A stretch of 64,000 bases of DNA, taken from the NCBI RefSeq assembly GCF_020524165.1, contig NZ_JAIVKU010000005.1, positions 806,001 through 870,000 of the forward strand, written 5' to 3'. This document shows, in pieces, positions 8,617 through 17,310 of the stretch; the stretch's first letter is position 1; every line of letters begins with the position of its first letter. The stretch is from Guptibacillus hwajinpoensis. GTDB lineage: Bacteria > Bacillota > Bacilli > Bacillales > Guptibacillaceae. The notes beneath the pieces are model-generated. The model did no database searches and was not told the DNA's origin. It was given only the letters and a program-made list of their open reading frames with translations. The position numbers and the translations under genes are program-made.

Positions 8617-8716
8617 AGGAAAAACGGAGATATTGGAACTCTTGAACGAGAACACGCCCTTTGTGTTCTGATGAAAGAGTGAAATATCGCAGTTTCTGCG
8701 AGTCGTAGCTGGATCT
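8617..8716. repeat. Structured intergenic repeat, copy 2 (diverged)
   Basis: The unit starts AGGAAAAACGGAGATATT and ends GTAGCTGGATCT. The arms differ in sequence from the other copies but can still pair: GATATT with AATATC, ACTCTT with AAGAGT, and GAACAC with GTGTTC. Confidence 0.65.
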
Positions 8717-8837
8717 AGGGAAAAGCGGAAGCCTCCGTTTAGACCCGGCAGGCACTGGAACCCTCCAAATGGAACACGGTCTTTGTGTTCGAGTTGGAGG
8801 GTGAAGTGACCGAGGGTCTGGAGGCTGCAACTGGATC
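8717..8837. repeat. Structured intergenic repeat, copy 3
   Basis: The unit starts AGGGAAAAGCGGAAGCCTCC and ends CTGGATC. The outer arms GCCTCC/GGAGGC and AGACCC/GGGTCT and the inner arms CCCTCCAA/TTGGAGGG differ from copy 1 in both strands of each stem, which is compensatory change. Confidence 0.75.
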
Positions 8838-8930
8838 AGGGAAAAGCGGAAGGGGGCGTTTAGGGGCGACAAGCACTGGAGCCCCACAAAAAGAACACGG
8901 TCTTTATGTTCGAGTTGGAGGGTGAAGTTC
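8838..8930. repeat. Structured intergenic repeat, copy 4 (chimeric, incomplete)
   Basis: The first 70 or so bases match copy 1 almost exactly. The remainder (GTTCGAGTTGGAGGGTGAAGT) matches copy 3, so the outer part of the inner hairpin cannot pair, and the 3' outer arm is missing. Confidence 0.7.
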
Positions 8931-8996
8931 AATTTTGGCCAATAAACCTAACTCGTTCACCTCAATTGGCTACATAACGGATACGCAAACTTAAAA

Positions 8997-9021
8997 AGAA
9001 GCTGTACCATGTACAGCTTCT
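8997..9021 (-). terminator. Terminator of the PucR-type regulator gene
   Basis: A 10-bp stem AGAAGCTGTA/TACAGCTTCT is followed by TTTTTAAG on the minus strand. Confidence 0.75.
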
Positions 9022-9061
9022 CAATTTGCCCCATAAACTAGCCCATCCTCATTCAAATCGG

Positions 9062-10348
9062 CTACTTCGCCGTGCTTTTCTGATCTTCTACAGCGGAAAG
9101 GTAGCGATTATAGTAGGAAGGTATGTTGTTTAGCAACAATAACTCTATATATATGTGACTTTTCATATTAAAATCATCAAAATCAATATCGGTCAGATCC
9201 TGAATTTGCTTCATGCGATAATTGAGCGTATTGGGATGGATAAACAGTTCAGCCGCGGTACTTTTTCCTTTACCGTTGTTCGATAAATACACCTCGAGCG
9301 TCTTCAACAGACTTGAATGGCTAACAGAATCTTTTTCCATCAAGTTAAGTAAGTTTTGATTGTAATAATGCTCAGTATTATTTTTCTCATAAAGGGCGGC
9401 AAGATACCGGTATACCCCGAGCTTTGAGAATTCTCTTGGCATGACATCTGGTCTTGGCCCAATAAAGTCAGCTGTCTCAATGACTTCAAGTGCTTCTAGA
9501 AAACTCTTTCTCATATCAATGAGTTCCACGTATTCTTTTCCGATTCCGATGAGAAACGAATAAAACTCTTCATGAGTTAATGCGCTTTTCACATACTCAA
9601 CAAGCTCACGACTATTTTCAATAGCCGATCCCTTCCTGTTTTTATCACCTGATATCACTGCGACCACTTGCAGATCGGTTTTCAGCACTTGGATTTTATG
9701 ACGCTTAAACCGAGAAAGGAGATCGATAACTTCATTCAACAGCGGTTCTTGTGAAGGCTCTGCAATGGACATAACCAGTACAGAAAAGCGTTCAGGCAGT
9801 GGCAAGCTTGCCACCTGGGCTTTTCGCCTCATTTGATTTTCGCTTTCATATTCATGAAGAAGTACATTCCATAGCAATTTCTCCTGCTTTCCTTCATGCT
9901 CTTTTCCTTTTTGATAAGAATCATGAATAAGCTTTCCGATGTGAGGGGTGATTTCAGTAAGAAAATCCACCTCTTCTTCCGTCAAGGGGCTGTTGGTTTC
10001 CTGCACCCAAAGATAGCCCATCGTCCGCTCTTCATAAATCGCTTTCACAACCACGCGCTGATAAAAACCGATCTCCTCAATAGGAGCAATCCGAATCGGA
10101 GCCTCATTGCTCTCTAGCTGTTGAACAATCCCTTCTTTTTTCAAACGATCAATAATGAAAACTGGACATTTTTTATATAAAATGGTTTTTTGCTGAGTTT
10201 GATCAAAGCTCTCTGATGCCGTGCTGTATGAAATCAATTCGAAATTTTTATTTTCAATAATAACCGGCTTGTTCGTCGCAATGCTGATCATCTCAGTTGC
10301 TTTATGAATATCCGTTGCTTCAAGAATCCGTTCTTTCGCATCTACCAT
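9062..10348 (-). CDS. putR: PucR/CdaR family regulator, probable proline-responsive activator PutR
   Basis: A 428-residue regulator with an N-terminal sensory region (about 20-145), a central GGDEF-like CdaR domain, and a C-terminal PucR helix-turn-helix (AAELFIHPNTLNYRMKQI, residues about 365-385). GGAGGGTGATTGG precedes the ATG. The family contains PutR, which activates putBCP in B. subtilis in response to proline. The assignment here rests on family membership and the position next to putB-pruA, and specificity is inferred. The gene has its own terminator and runs in the same direction as the put genes. Confidence 0.82.
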   Translation of the reverse strand: MVDAKERILEATDIHKATEMISIATNKPVIIENKNFELISYSTASESFDQTQQKTILYKKCPVFIIDRLKKEGIVQQLESNEAPIRIAPIEEIGFYQRVVVKAIYEERTMGYLWVQETNSPLTEEEVDFLTEITPHIGKLIHDSYQKGKEHEGKQEKLLWNVLLHEYESENQMRRKAQVASLPLPERFSVLVMSIAEPSQEPLLNEVIDLLSRFKRHKIQVLKTDLQVVAVISGDKNRKGSAIENSRELVEYVKSALTHEEFYSFLIGIGKEYVELIDMRKSFLEALEVIETADFIGPRPDVMPREFSKLGVYRYLAALYEKNNTEHYYNQNLLNLMEKDSVSHSSLLKTLEVYLSNNGKGKSTAAELFIHPNTLNYRMKQIQDLTDIDFDDFNMKSHIYIELLLLNNIPSYYNRYLSAVEDQKSTAK

Positions 10349-10515
10349 CCAATCACCCTCCCTGTACCGACAATTGCTTTGAAACCAAAGGGTTTAGCAA
10401 CACCAGAATTAGTCATGTTCATCTTCTTCTATTATATCGGTTTCTTCCTAAAAGAAAAATGATTAGGGGAGATTCACAAAGAAAAAAGGACGCAGCTAGT
10501 ACGCCCCTCATCTCT

Positions 10516-11307
10516 TTATAATGCCTTCACAAATCCACCATCGACAACGAGCGATTGCCCGGTCATATACGTATTTGCATCGGAACCTAGAAACACAATT
10601 GCCTTCGCGAATTCATCCGGTTCACCGTATCTTTTCATCGGAATGGATTTCTCCGCCTGACTTTTTAATTCAGCAGCGTTAATTCCTAACTGATCCGCCT
10701 TGATTCGATCAAGTTGCTCGACACGATCCGTTGCAATTCGTCCCGGACCTACGGTGTTTACAAGAATATTGTATTCGGCATATTCTTGAGATAAACTTTT
10801 CGCAAGTCCGACGATACCTGCTCGAAACGTATTGGAGAGAATTAAGTTATCAAGAGACTGTTTTATGGAAGAAGAGGCAATATTGATGATGCGTCCCCAT
10901 CCCTGTTGCTTCATGTAAGGAAGGGCAGCTCTTGATGTACGAATGAAGCTTAATAGATTCAATTCAAACGCATTTTGCCAATCTTCATCATTGAAATCCT
11001 CAAATCCACCGGCTGGCGGGCCTCCTGCATTATTAATTAACACATCCACTGTTCCATTCGTTTCTGCAGCAAACGTCATCAATTGGGTGATCTCATTTGC
11101 TTTTGTCATGTCGCAAACGATATAGGTCACATGCTCATTCCCTGTCACTTCAATGATTTCTTCACATGCTTTTTTAAGCTCATCTTCACTTCGACTTGAA
11201 AGAATCACATGAGCTCCTTCTTTTGCGAATGCGAGTGCCGAAGCTCTTCCAAGTCCCTTGCTTGCAGCTGTTACGACGACTGATTTTTCTTTTAGATTGA
11301 GATCCAT
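10516..11307 (-). CDS. SDR family oxidoreductase (YvrD-like)
   Basis: A 263-residue short-chain dehydrogenase/reductase. The cofactor motif TAASKGLGRASA is near residue 11, NNAGGPPAGG near 85 and the catalytic Ser region IASSSIKQS near 137. Where classical SDRs carry YxxxK, this protein has LILSNTFRAGIVGLAKSL, so the Tyr appears replaced, as in a known FabG-like side group. The start at 11307 is chosen over one nine codons upstream because GGAGTGG lies six bases before it. The length equals B. subtilis YvrD. Substrate unknown. Confidence 0.82.
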   Translation of the reverse strand: MDLNLKEKSVVVTAASKGLGRASALAFAKEGAHVILSSRSEDELKKACEEIIEVTGNEHVTYIVCDMTKANEITQLMTFAAETNGTVDVLINNAGGPPAGGFEDFNDEDWQNAFELNLLSFIRTSRAALPYMKQQGWGRIINIASSSIKQSLDNLILSNTFRAGIVGLAKSLSQEYAEYNILVNTVGPGRIATDRVEQLDRIKADQLGINAAELKSQAEKSIPMKRYGEPDEFAKAIVFLGSDANTYMTGQSLVVDGGFVKAL

Positions 11308-11382
11308 CCATACCCACTCCATTTTAGATGTCATTTTCTTCTATTCTACCACGCTACAATCAGTTTTGTTGTGCTACACTAT

Positions 11383-11396
11383 TGAAAACGCTACCA
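11383..11396 (+). promoter_or_regulatory. Candidate cre (CcpA) site
   Basis: TGAAAACGCTACCA matches the Bacillus cre consensus TGWAANCGNTNWCA at 13 of 14 positions and lies just upstream of the ribosome binding site of the DUF3870 gene. CcpA binding is inferred. Confidence 0.45.
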
Positions 11397-11419
11397 AATA
11401 AAAGGAGATGATTTACTTA

Positions 11420-11740
11420 ATGAACACACTTTTCGTCGCCGGCCATTCCAAACTCCCAACCGGCATGGCCGCTAACAACATATCAGACACCTTAACCCTT
11501 ACCCTTGAAGTTGATAAGGTATATGGCGTGATTGTCGACGCATCTTGTACTTTAGCAACAGAACATAGCAAGCAATTCGTCAAACAATTATTAAAAGGAT
11601 TCAGTTTAAAAGATGGTATTACAGAACCACTTCATCAACTAAAAGAGGGCTATCTCGGAAAAGCGGGGAACGCGCTTGCTGCTGCGCTTAAGGATGCTCA
11701 AAAGCAATACGAGATGCACCCTGAACCTATCAATACGTAG
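11420..11740 (+). CDS. DUF3870 domain protein
   Basis: A 106-residue protein with the family signature TLFVAGHSKLPTGMAANN at the N-terminus and a central VIVDASCTLATEHSKQF. No catalytic function is established for DUF3870. The Cys in DASCTLAT and the GYLGKAGNALAAALKDAQKQY tail segment are conserved features. An in-frame ATG at 11408 touches the AAAGGAG box, so the ATG at 11420 is the usable start. The gene stands alone, convergent with a secreted-protein gene. Confidence 0.8.
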   Translation: MNTLFVAGHSKLPTGMAANNISDTLTLTLEVDKVYGVIVDASCTLATEHSKQFVKQLLKGFSLKDGITEPLHQLKEGYLGKAGNALAAALKDAQKQYEMHPEPINT

Positions 11741-11741
11741 A

Positions 11742-11781
11742 AGAGGTAGAGGACAAATGCTCTAATTTGTCCTCTGCCTCT
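11742..11781. terminator. Bidirectional terminator
   Basis: A 17-bp stem (AGAGGTAGAGGACAAAT with its complement, one wobble) and a 6-base loop lie between convergent genes, with T-rich flanks. Confidence 0.85.
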
Positions 11782-11783
11782 CT

Positions 11784-12383
11784 TTAAAAAACGATGCCAT
11801 TATCTTGACCAACTTCATCGTTTAAGATCCCTATCCCCATTATCTTTTCCTCTTTTACAACCGGTTCAACAGAGGGATTAGAAGGATAGCTTTCTCCATT
11901 AAATTTTAGCTGGTGATAGCTAGGTTCGATTCCTCCACCCGCTACATACATGATGATATCCTTCCACCCGTTTGTTGTTTCATTTTGAATGATGACCGGA
12001 GTTCTGACTAAAGAAAAGCGGGAAATCACTTGATAACCTCCATCCTTTTCTTCTAACAAAAGGCCACTGCATCCTCCTGTCCCACATACCGTCGGACCGA
12101 CTAAATAGACAAACGTTTCAGGTATCTGATCACCGTTTAAATCTATTTTATTGTAGTAATAACGAATGGAATCAGTCCCTTTCGTAAGACCAAACTCTTT
12201 AGAAAACGTTTCTTCAAGAGCAGCGTCTTTTTTCGTTTCTGATTTAAGGTAGGTGACTTCACTGAGATCTCGTTCTAATTGCGCACTTTCTTCCATTTGA
12301 TTCGTAGCATACACCTGATCCATATAACCAACTAAGCTGACAACCATAAAGGTCCAAATAAATAGGAAACCCAATTTCTTCAA
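11784..12383 (-). CDS. Secreted protein of unknown function
   Basis: A 199-residue protein with an N-terminal signal sequence (KKLGFLFIWTFMVVSLVGY, then VYAT). The mature part carries DLNGDQIPETFVYLVGP followed by CGTGGCSGLLL, a calcium-loop-like strand and a paired-Cys turn seen in many uncharacterised bacterial exported proteins. The two Cys could form a disulfide outside the cell. There is no lipobox Cys at the cleavage region. Its function is unknown and no neighbour explains it. Confidence 0.75.
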   Translation of the reverse strand: MKKLGFLFIWTFMVVSLVGYMDQVYATNQMEESAQLERDLSEVTYLKSETKKDAALEETFSKEFGLTKGTDSIRYYYNKIDLNGDQIPETFVYLVGPTVCGTGGCSGLLLEEKDGGYQVISRFSLVRTPVIIQNETTNGWKDIIMYVAGGGIEPSYHQLKFNGESYPSNPSVEPVVKEEKIMGIGILNDEVGQDNGIVF

Positions 12384-12469
12384 TTTGCATTCTCTCCTCG
12401 CTTTTTAATTAGGTTCCCCATTCCTATAGCGAGTTATGTTTTAGTGTAACTCTCGATTTATGACAAAAA

Positions 12470-12503
12470 AATACGGCAGGGGCTTTTGACACCACCGCCG
12501 CAT
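12470..12503 (-). terminator. Terminator of the GntR regulator gene
   Basis: A GC-rich stem (ATGCGGCGG pairing with CTGCCGTAT) is followed on the minus strand by seven T. Confidence 0.75.
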
Positions 12504-12521
12504 TCACGGGTAATCTTCACA

Positions 12522-13238
12522 TTAATTCCCGGGCCGAGAAGCACGTAACGTAAATTTATACTCATCACTTTTAAAATAAATTTCACTATATTCGAAAACA
12601 GTGGAATCCTGAAAGATACTATACAATTGCACCTTTAAAATCGGTAAATTCGAATCTACCTCCAGAAACATTGATATATCTTCGTCAGGTAGAATCGGAA
12701 TGATTTCTTGAAAACTTTCCTTAATTTTCATTCCTTTTTCCTTTTCAATGTAGTCATACTTTGAACCGCTCATAATTTGATAGGAGAGGTTTGGAAACAT
12801 TGAAACAGGTAGATATGTATCCTCTAAAACATACGGAACATCATCAACCAGACGCTGTCTTCTTACATAGAATACCTTTTCGTCCTCTGAAATCTGAAGC
12901 ATTCGTTTTACTTGATCAGAAGGAGCTTTTAATTGAAAATCAATCACTCGGTTAACAGGAGTTTTGTTTAGTCTCTTCATTTCTTCAGTAAAACTTTGTA
13001 GTTCAAAAATGTTGTGCTCAATTTTCTTCTCGCTTACGTAAGTTCCACTCCCTTGAACCTTCTCTAATAGTCCTTCTTCTACCAAAGTTTGGATGGCCTG
13101 ACGTATCGTAACGCGCGAAGCTTTGTAATGGTTAGACAAATGCGCTTCAGTTGGGATCGCTTCTCCAACCCTTAAAGTTCCATTCGTAATATCTTCTTTA
13201 AGTTGTCCGGCAATTTTCCGATATAACGGCGTAGACAT
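12522..13238 (-). CDS. GntR/HutC (UTRA) family regulator, probable alpha-glucoside operon regulator
   Basis: A 238-residue regulator with an N-terminal winged helix (PLYRKIAGQLKEDITNG and ASRVTIRQAIQTLVEEGLL, residues 4-65) and a C-terminal UTRA effector domain that usually binds a phosphorylated sugar. The start at 13238 has GGAGG before it; the first ATG nine codons upstream lacks one. It is divergent from the 6-phospho-alpha-glucosidase and EIICB genes and shares a 146-base AT-rich control region with them. Sensing maltose-6-phosphate is an inference from context. B. subtilis uses an unrelated RpiR-type regulator here. Confidence 0.87.
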   Translation of the reverse strand: MSTPLYRKIAGQLKEDITNGTLRVGEAIPTEAHLSNHYKASRVTIRQAIQTLVEEGLLEKVQGSGTYVSEKKIEHNIFELQSFTEEMKRLNKTPVNRVIDFQLKAPSDQVKRMLQISEDEKVFYVRRQRLVDDVPYVLEDTYLPVSMFPNLSYQIMSGSKYDYIEKEKGMKIKESFQEIIPILPDEDISMFLEVDSNLPILKVQLYSIFQDSTVFEYSEIYFKSDEYKFTLRASRPGN

Positions 13239-13323
13239 ATAAATTCCTCCAGTATGAGCCCTCATTATATTATAACGAAAACTGACTAAAAACCAATAAT
13301 CATATTGACCAAATTCAATATAT

Positions 13324-13366
13324 GTATTATATTCATATTATAATTAAATTAATACAAATATAATAC
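13324..13366. promoter_or_regulatory. Inverted repeat in the GntR/malA control region
   Basis: GTATTATATT (13324-13333) and its exact complement AATATAATAC (13357-13366) are centred 33 bp apart in the intergenic region upstream of malA. They are candidate regulator half-sites or paired operators; the AT-rich context weakens the call. Confidence 0.35.
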
Positions 13367-13384
13367 CTATTGGAGGCTAATCAT

Positions 13385-14737
13385 ATGAAAAAACAAAATC
13401 TCGTAGTAGTAGGCGGCGGTAGTACTTATACAATCGGAATGATCATGAGTTTAATTGCAGAAAAAAAACAATTCCCTTTGAAAACGATTACTTTTTATGA
13501 TACTGACTCTGAACGACAAGAAAAAGTTGCTAAAGCATCTGAGATCATTTTGCGAGAGAAATACCCTGAGCTTGAGAGCTTCTCTTACACCACAGATAAA
13601 AAGACAGCGTTAACAGATGCCGATTTTGTCTTTGTCCAAATTCGAACTGGCGGTTTACCAATGAGAGAAAAGGATGAGCAGATCCCTCTTAAATACGGTA
13701 CAGTTGGACAGGAAACATGCGGACCAGGTGGTATGGCATATGGTCTCCGTTCAATTGGAGACATGATTGAATTAGTTAATGACATTCGCGAATATTCACC
13801 TGAAGCATGGATTCTAAATTACACAAATCCTGCTGCCATTGTTGCTGAAGCACTTCGACGTGAATTTCCAAATGATAAAAAGATTTTAAACATTTGTGAT
13901 ATGCCAGCAGCCATTATGGTGAGCTACGCTGGAATTCTTGGGAAAGAAGTATTTGACCTTGTCCCTGAATACTTTGGTTTAAATCACTTTGGATGGTTTA
14001 CGAAGATCTATGATAAAGAAGGTAACGATCACACGGATACGATTAAAAATGCCATTACTGACAAAGGGTTCATGCCGGAAGATGCAGAAATTGCAAACGA
14101 TCCATCCTGGATTAAAACATTCAAACAGGTTGAGAAAATGGTAAATGATTTCCCTGAATATCTACCAAATACGTATTTGCAATATTACCTCTATCCTTCC
14201 GATATGGTTGCGAAAGAAGATGTAACAAATACACGCGCCCGTCAGGTAATCAATGGTCGCGAGAAGCGTGTTCATACGCTCGCGGATCAGATTATTCAGG
14301 ATAACTCAACTAAAAACGTCGAACTAGAAGTTGATATCCATGGGCGATATATGATTCGAGTAGCTGCTTCAATGGCCTACAACAATGGAGATATCTTCAT
14401 CGTAATGGTCGAAAACAACGGCATTATCGCAAATTTACCTGACGATGCCATGGTCGAAGTTCCAGCGATGATGACGAATCGAGGACCAAAGCCATTTGCA
14501 GTAGGCCACATTTCAACATTCTACAAAGGATTGATTGAAGGTCAGCTTGCATATGAGAAATTAGTTGTTGACGCTTATTTCGAGAACAGCTATGAGAAAG
14601 CCCTTCAAGCTCTGACATTAAATCGAACAGTCGTTGATGCGCCTGTTGCTCGTCAAATTCTCGACGATTTGATTGAAACTAATAAAGAATTATGGCCTGA
14701 ACTTCATCGTAAAAAAGAACTTGTATTAACCAAATAA
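13385..14737 (+). CDS. malA: 6-phospho-alpha-glucosidase (GH4)
   Basis: A 450-residue NAD+- and Mn2+-dependent family 4 glycosidase that splits maltose-6-phosphate into glucose and glucose-6-phosphate. The dinucleotide motif VVVGGGSTYT is at residues 7-16. The metal and substrate residues are in NICDMP (Cys171, Asp172) and LNHFGW (Asn200, His201), and GTVGQETCGPGGMAYG follows the GlvA pattern. The CDMP signature marks alpha- rather than beta-specific members. TTGGAGG supports the second in-frame ATG. It pairs with the downstream maltose-type PTS permease. Confidence 0.93.
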   Translation: MKKQNLVVVGGGSTYTIGMIMSLIAEKKQFPLKTITFYDTDSERQEKVAKASEIILREKYPELESFSYTTDKKTALTDADFVFVQIRTGGLPMREKDEQIPLKYGTVGQETCGPGGMAYGLRSIGDMIELVNDIREYSPEAWILNYTNPAAIVAEALRREFPNDKKILNICDMPAAIMVSYAGILGKEVFDLVPEYFGLNHFGWFTKIYDKEGNDHTDTIKNAITDKGFMPEDAEIANDPSWIKTFKQVEKMVNDFPEYLPNTYLQYYLYPSDMVAKEDVTNTRARQVINGREKRVHTLADQIIQDNSTKNVELEVDIHGRYMIRVAASMAYNNGDIFIVMVENNGIIANLPDDAMVEVPAMMTNRGPKPFAVGHISTFYKGLIEGQLAYEKLVVDAYFENSYEKALQALTLNRTVVDAPVARQILDDLIETNKELWPELHRKKELVLTK

Positions 14738-14742
14738 AAACA

Positions 14743-14773
14743 GAAAGACCCAGGATGAACTTCCGGGTCTTTC
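14743..14773 (+). terminator. Intra-operon hairpin after malA
   Basis: GAAAGACCC and GGGTCTTTC form a 9-bp stem with a 13-base loop and no long T run. It may only partly reduce read-through into the EIICB gene. Confidence 0.5.
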
Positions 14774-14824
14774 GATCACAACCATAAGAAAACGCTTGCT
14801 TATGAACAGAGGAGGCTTTATTCA

Positions 14825-16375
14825 GTGAAAAAATACTTTGGTAGTTTACAAAGATTCGGGAAATCATTAATGGTCCCTGTTGCTCTTCTTCCTGCAGCTG
14901 GTATTTTATTAGGGCTTGGCGCTGCTTTAACAGGACCGCTCGCAGAAACAATCTCTTTCTTACAAAATGATACGGTTCAGTTTATCGGTCAAGGCATGTC
15001 AGATATAGGAATTAGTATTTTCAATAATCTAGCCATTATATTCGCAATTGGCGTAGCGATCGGATTAACAGGTGGCTCAGGTATTGCTGCACTTGCCGCC
15101 CTGCTTGGCTACATTATTATGAACAAAACCATCTCCTTTGCATTAGGGATTACACCAGAAATGGTAGCGGAAAATGGTGCCTATGGAATGGCTCTCGGAA
15201 TTCCAACACTTGAAACGGGTGTACTCGGAGGAATTATTGTCGGTTTACTCGCCGTATTTATTTACAATAAATTTCATGAATTCGATCCTCCTGAAGTTCT
15301 AGGATTCTTTGCAGGAGATCGTTCAGTTGGCATTGCAATGGTCTTCTCCTCGATCTTCCTAGCCATGGCTATGATGGTCGTTTGGCCACCGATCCAAACA
15401 GGCATCAATGCAGTCGCAAATGTCATTGCAAATGGTTCAACAAATCCTTTGTACATCGGATTATACGGATTTCTAGAACGCGTATTAATTCCTACGGGTC
15501 TTCATCATATCTGGTATGCCCCATTCTTATGGACATCCCTTGGTGGAACGACAGAAGTTGCAGGCAGCATGGTATCAGGTGATCAGTATATTTTCCTTGC
15601 TCAAATCGCAGAAGGCGTTGATGTGACAGCGGGACGATTCATGGCAGGTAAATTCCCTGTGATTATGTTCGGACTCGTAGGTGCAGCACTTGCGATGTAT
15701 CGTCAGGCAGATAAAAATAACAGACCAGTAGTCAAAGGGATGTTAATTGCTGCAGCAGGTACTGCTTTTCTTACTGGTATTACTGAACCAATCGAATTCA
15801 CCTTCCTATTTGTAGCGCCCGTTTTATTCTTTGTACATGCGATCCTTGCGGGGATTTCTTTCGCTGTAACGTACATGCTAGATGTCCATCTTGGTTGGGC
15901 TGGTGGCTCTGGATTAATCGATTTTGTCTTAGTTAATGCTATTCCCGGAACGAATAATTGGTGGATGAACCTTGTTCTTGGTGCTGTCTTTTTCTTCATC
16001 TACTATTTCACGTTTTCCTTTGCAATCAAGAAATGGGATTTAGCTACCCCTGGACGAGGTGGACAAGAGAACAAACTCTTCACTAGAAAAGACTACAACA
16101 AGAAAAAGCCTGGAAAAGGCAAGAACAAAGAACTCGCATTAGAAATTATGGAAGCACTTGGAGGCGAAAGCAACTTAAAGCATGTTGATGCCTGCTTTAC
16201 TCGACTTCGTGTAGAAGTAGCGGAAGTAAAAGCAATTGACGAAAATCGCCTAAAGGAACTTGGCGCAGCTGGTGTTGTGAAAGTCGATCAAAACATTCAA
16301 GCTATTTTCGGTGGGCGTTCTGATTTATACAAAAATGAGATTAATAAAATTATGAAAGAATCAAATGCTTCTTAA
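14825..16375 (+). CDS. malP: PTS maltose/alpha-glucoside transporter subunit EIICB
   Basis: A 516-residue permease with an N-terminal EIIC domain (about 1-410, around ten membrane segments, including GITEPIEFTFLFVAP) and a C-terminal EIIB domain with phosphorylatable Cys457 in DACFTRLRVEV. No EIIA is encoded, so a glucose-type EIIA from elsewhere must supply phosphate. It imports maltose as maltose-6-phosphate for malA, 87 bases upstream. The product size and order match the GlvC/MalP group. GAGGAGG precedes the ATG. Confidence 0.92.
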   Translation: MKKYFGSLQRFGKSLMVPVALLPAAGILLGLGAALTGPLAETISFLQNDTVQFIGQGMSDIGISIFNNLAIIFAIGVAIGLTGGSGIAALAALLGYIIMNKTISFALGITPEMVAENGAYGMALGIPTLETGVLGGIIVGLLAVFIYNKFHEFDPPEVLGFFAGDRSVGIAMVFSSIFLAMAMMVVWPPIQTGINAVANVIANGSTNPLYIGLYGFLERVLIPTGLHHIWYAPFLWTSLGGTTEVAGSMVSGDQYIFLAQIAEGVDVTAGRFMAGKFPVIMFGLVGAALAMYRQADKNNRPVVKGMLIAAAGTAFLTGITEPIEFTFLFVAPVLFFVHAILAGISFAVTYMLDVHLGWAGGSGLIDFVLVNAIPGTNNWWMNLVLGAVFFFIYYFTFSFAIKKWDLATPGRGGQENKLFTRKDYNKKKPGKGKNKELALEIMEALGGESNLKHVDACFTRLRVEVAEVKAIDENRLKELGAAGVVKVDQNIQAIFGGRSDLYKNEINKIMKESNAS

Positions 16376-16400
16376 AAGGACTCCAAATTAATCTTCATAT

Positions 16401-16438
16401 AAAAGAGGTGCGACAACTAGTCGTGCTTTTTTTTTTTT
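16401..16438 (+). terminator. Terminator of the mal operon
   Basis: A hairpin around GTGCGAC-AACTA-GTCGTGC is followed by about thirteen T. Confidence 0.85.
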
Positions 16439-16478
16439 AGTTAAATCAATAATTTAGAAAATGAACTTTTCTCGATCT

Positions 16479-17243
16479 TTAACTTTCCCTCAATAAAAAT
16501 GACATAACTTCATCGATTCTATTAGAAAATGACTCATAGTGATGCTCACCATTTTTCATCACCTTAAATTCAACACTCGCACCTATTTTTTCTAACATCT
16601 CATAAATTCGTTCATTTGAATTTAAAAAGGCACGATCAATTCGCTCATCACCTGATTCCTTATCACCACAGTCCAAATAAAGACGAGCGATAGGAATACA
16701 GTCCATTTCTAAAATAAACTCCTCCAACTTCTCTTGATTGCGAAAAAAAGCAGAAGAAATCCCCACTCCTCTAGTAAACACATTTGGGTAACGACATAGG
16801 GCATAGACTGTTAGCAATCCCCCAAGGGAAATACCAGCCATATAACTTGAGGTGATCTGGGTTCGATACGTAGCATCAATCAATGGTTTTAGGTCTTTGA
16901 CAATAAAATCGAGATATTCCCGCCCCTTTGCTTCCTGAGAAACGCTTTTTCCTGTCAGCTCCTCACTCAGCTTTCCTGGAGCCCATAGGCGATATTCCTC
17001 CATCCGGTTAGCACCTGAATCAATTCCAACAATAATAAGTGGCACATGGTTTTTCTTAAGATAGTCCTCCATTCGTAATGACCTTCCGCCTACGGCATCA
17101 CGATCTTCAAACACATTTTGTCCATCATGCATATAGAGAACAGGATAGCTCTTTTTAGATTCATGATAACCTTCTGGTAAATAAATTCGAAGCGATCTTT
17201 CTTCGTTAAACACGGGAACCCAATATTTCTTTACTATGAACAC
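16479..17243 (-). CDS. Alpha/beta hydrolase, esterase D-like
   Basis: A 254-residue putative esterase of the IroE/YbbA type. The nucleophile elbow is GISLGG near residue 137. An acid residue is likely in GDKESGDERI, and the His in NGEHHYESF completes the triad. No signal peptide is seen, so it is probably cytosolic. A GTG at 17243 is the start, seven bases after GGAGGGG. It could act on siderophore or other esters, but no siderophore genes are nearby, so the substrate is unknown. Confidence 0.8.
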   Translation of the reverse strand: MFIVKKYWVPVFNEERSLRIYLPEGYHESKKSYPVLYMHDGQNVFEDRDAVGGRSLRMEDYLKKNHVPLIIVGIDSGANRMEEYRLWAPGKLSEELTGKSVSQEAKGREYLDFIVKDLKPLIDATYRTQITSSYMAGISLGGLLTVYALCRYPNVFTRGVGISSAFFRNQEKLEEFILEMDCIPIARLYLDCGDKESGDERIDRAFLNSNERIYEMLEKIGASVEFKVMKNGEHHYESFSNRIDEVMSFLLRES

Positions 17244-17310
17244 TTTTCATCCCCTCCACTTTCAAAAAACGATTCTATCCCTCTCCCAAATTTTCCTTTC
17301 TATAAAAATT

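Noticed and set aside
8496..8930. CRISPR array
   Set aside because: The repeats are long, imperfect, palindromic and directly adjacent, with no unique spacers of constant length and no cas genes.
8615..8932. A 105-codon open frame on the minus strand across the repeat array
   Set aside because: It runs through three structured repeat copies, has no ribosome binding site and its composition reflects the repeat, not a protein.
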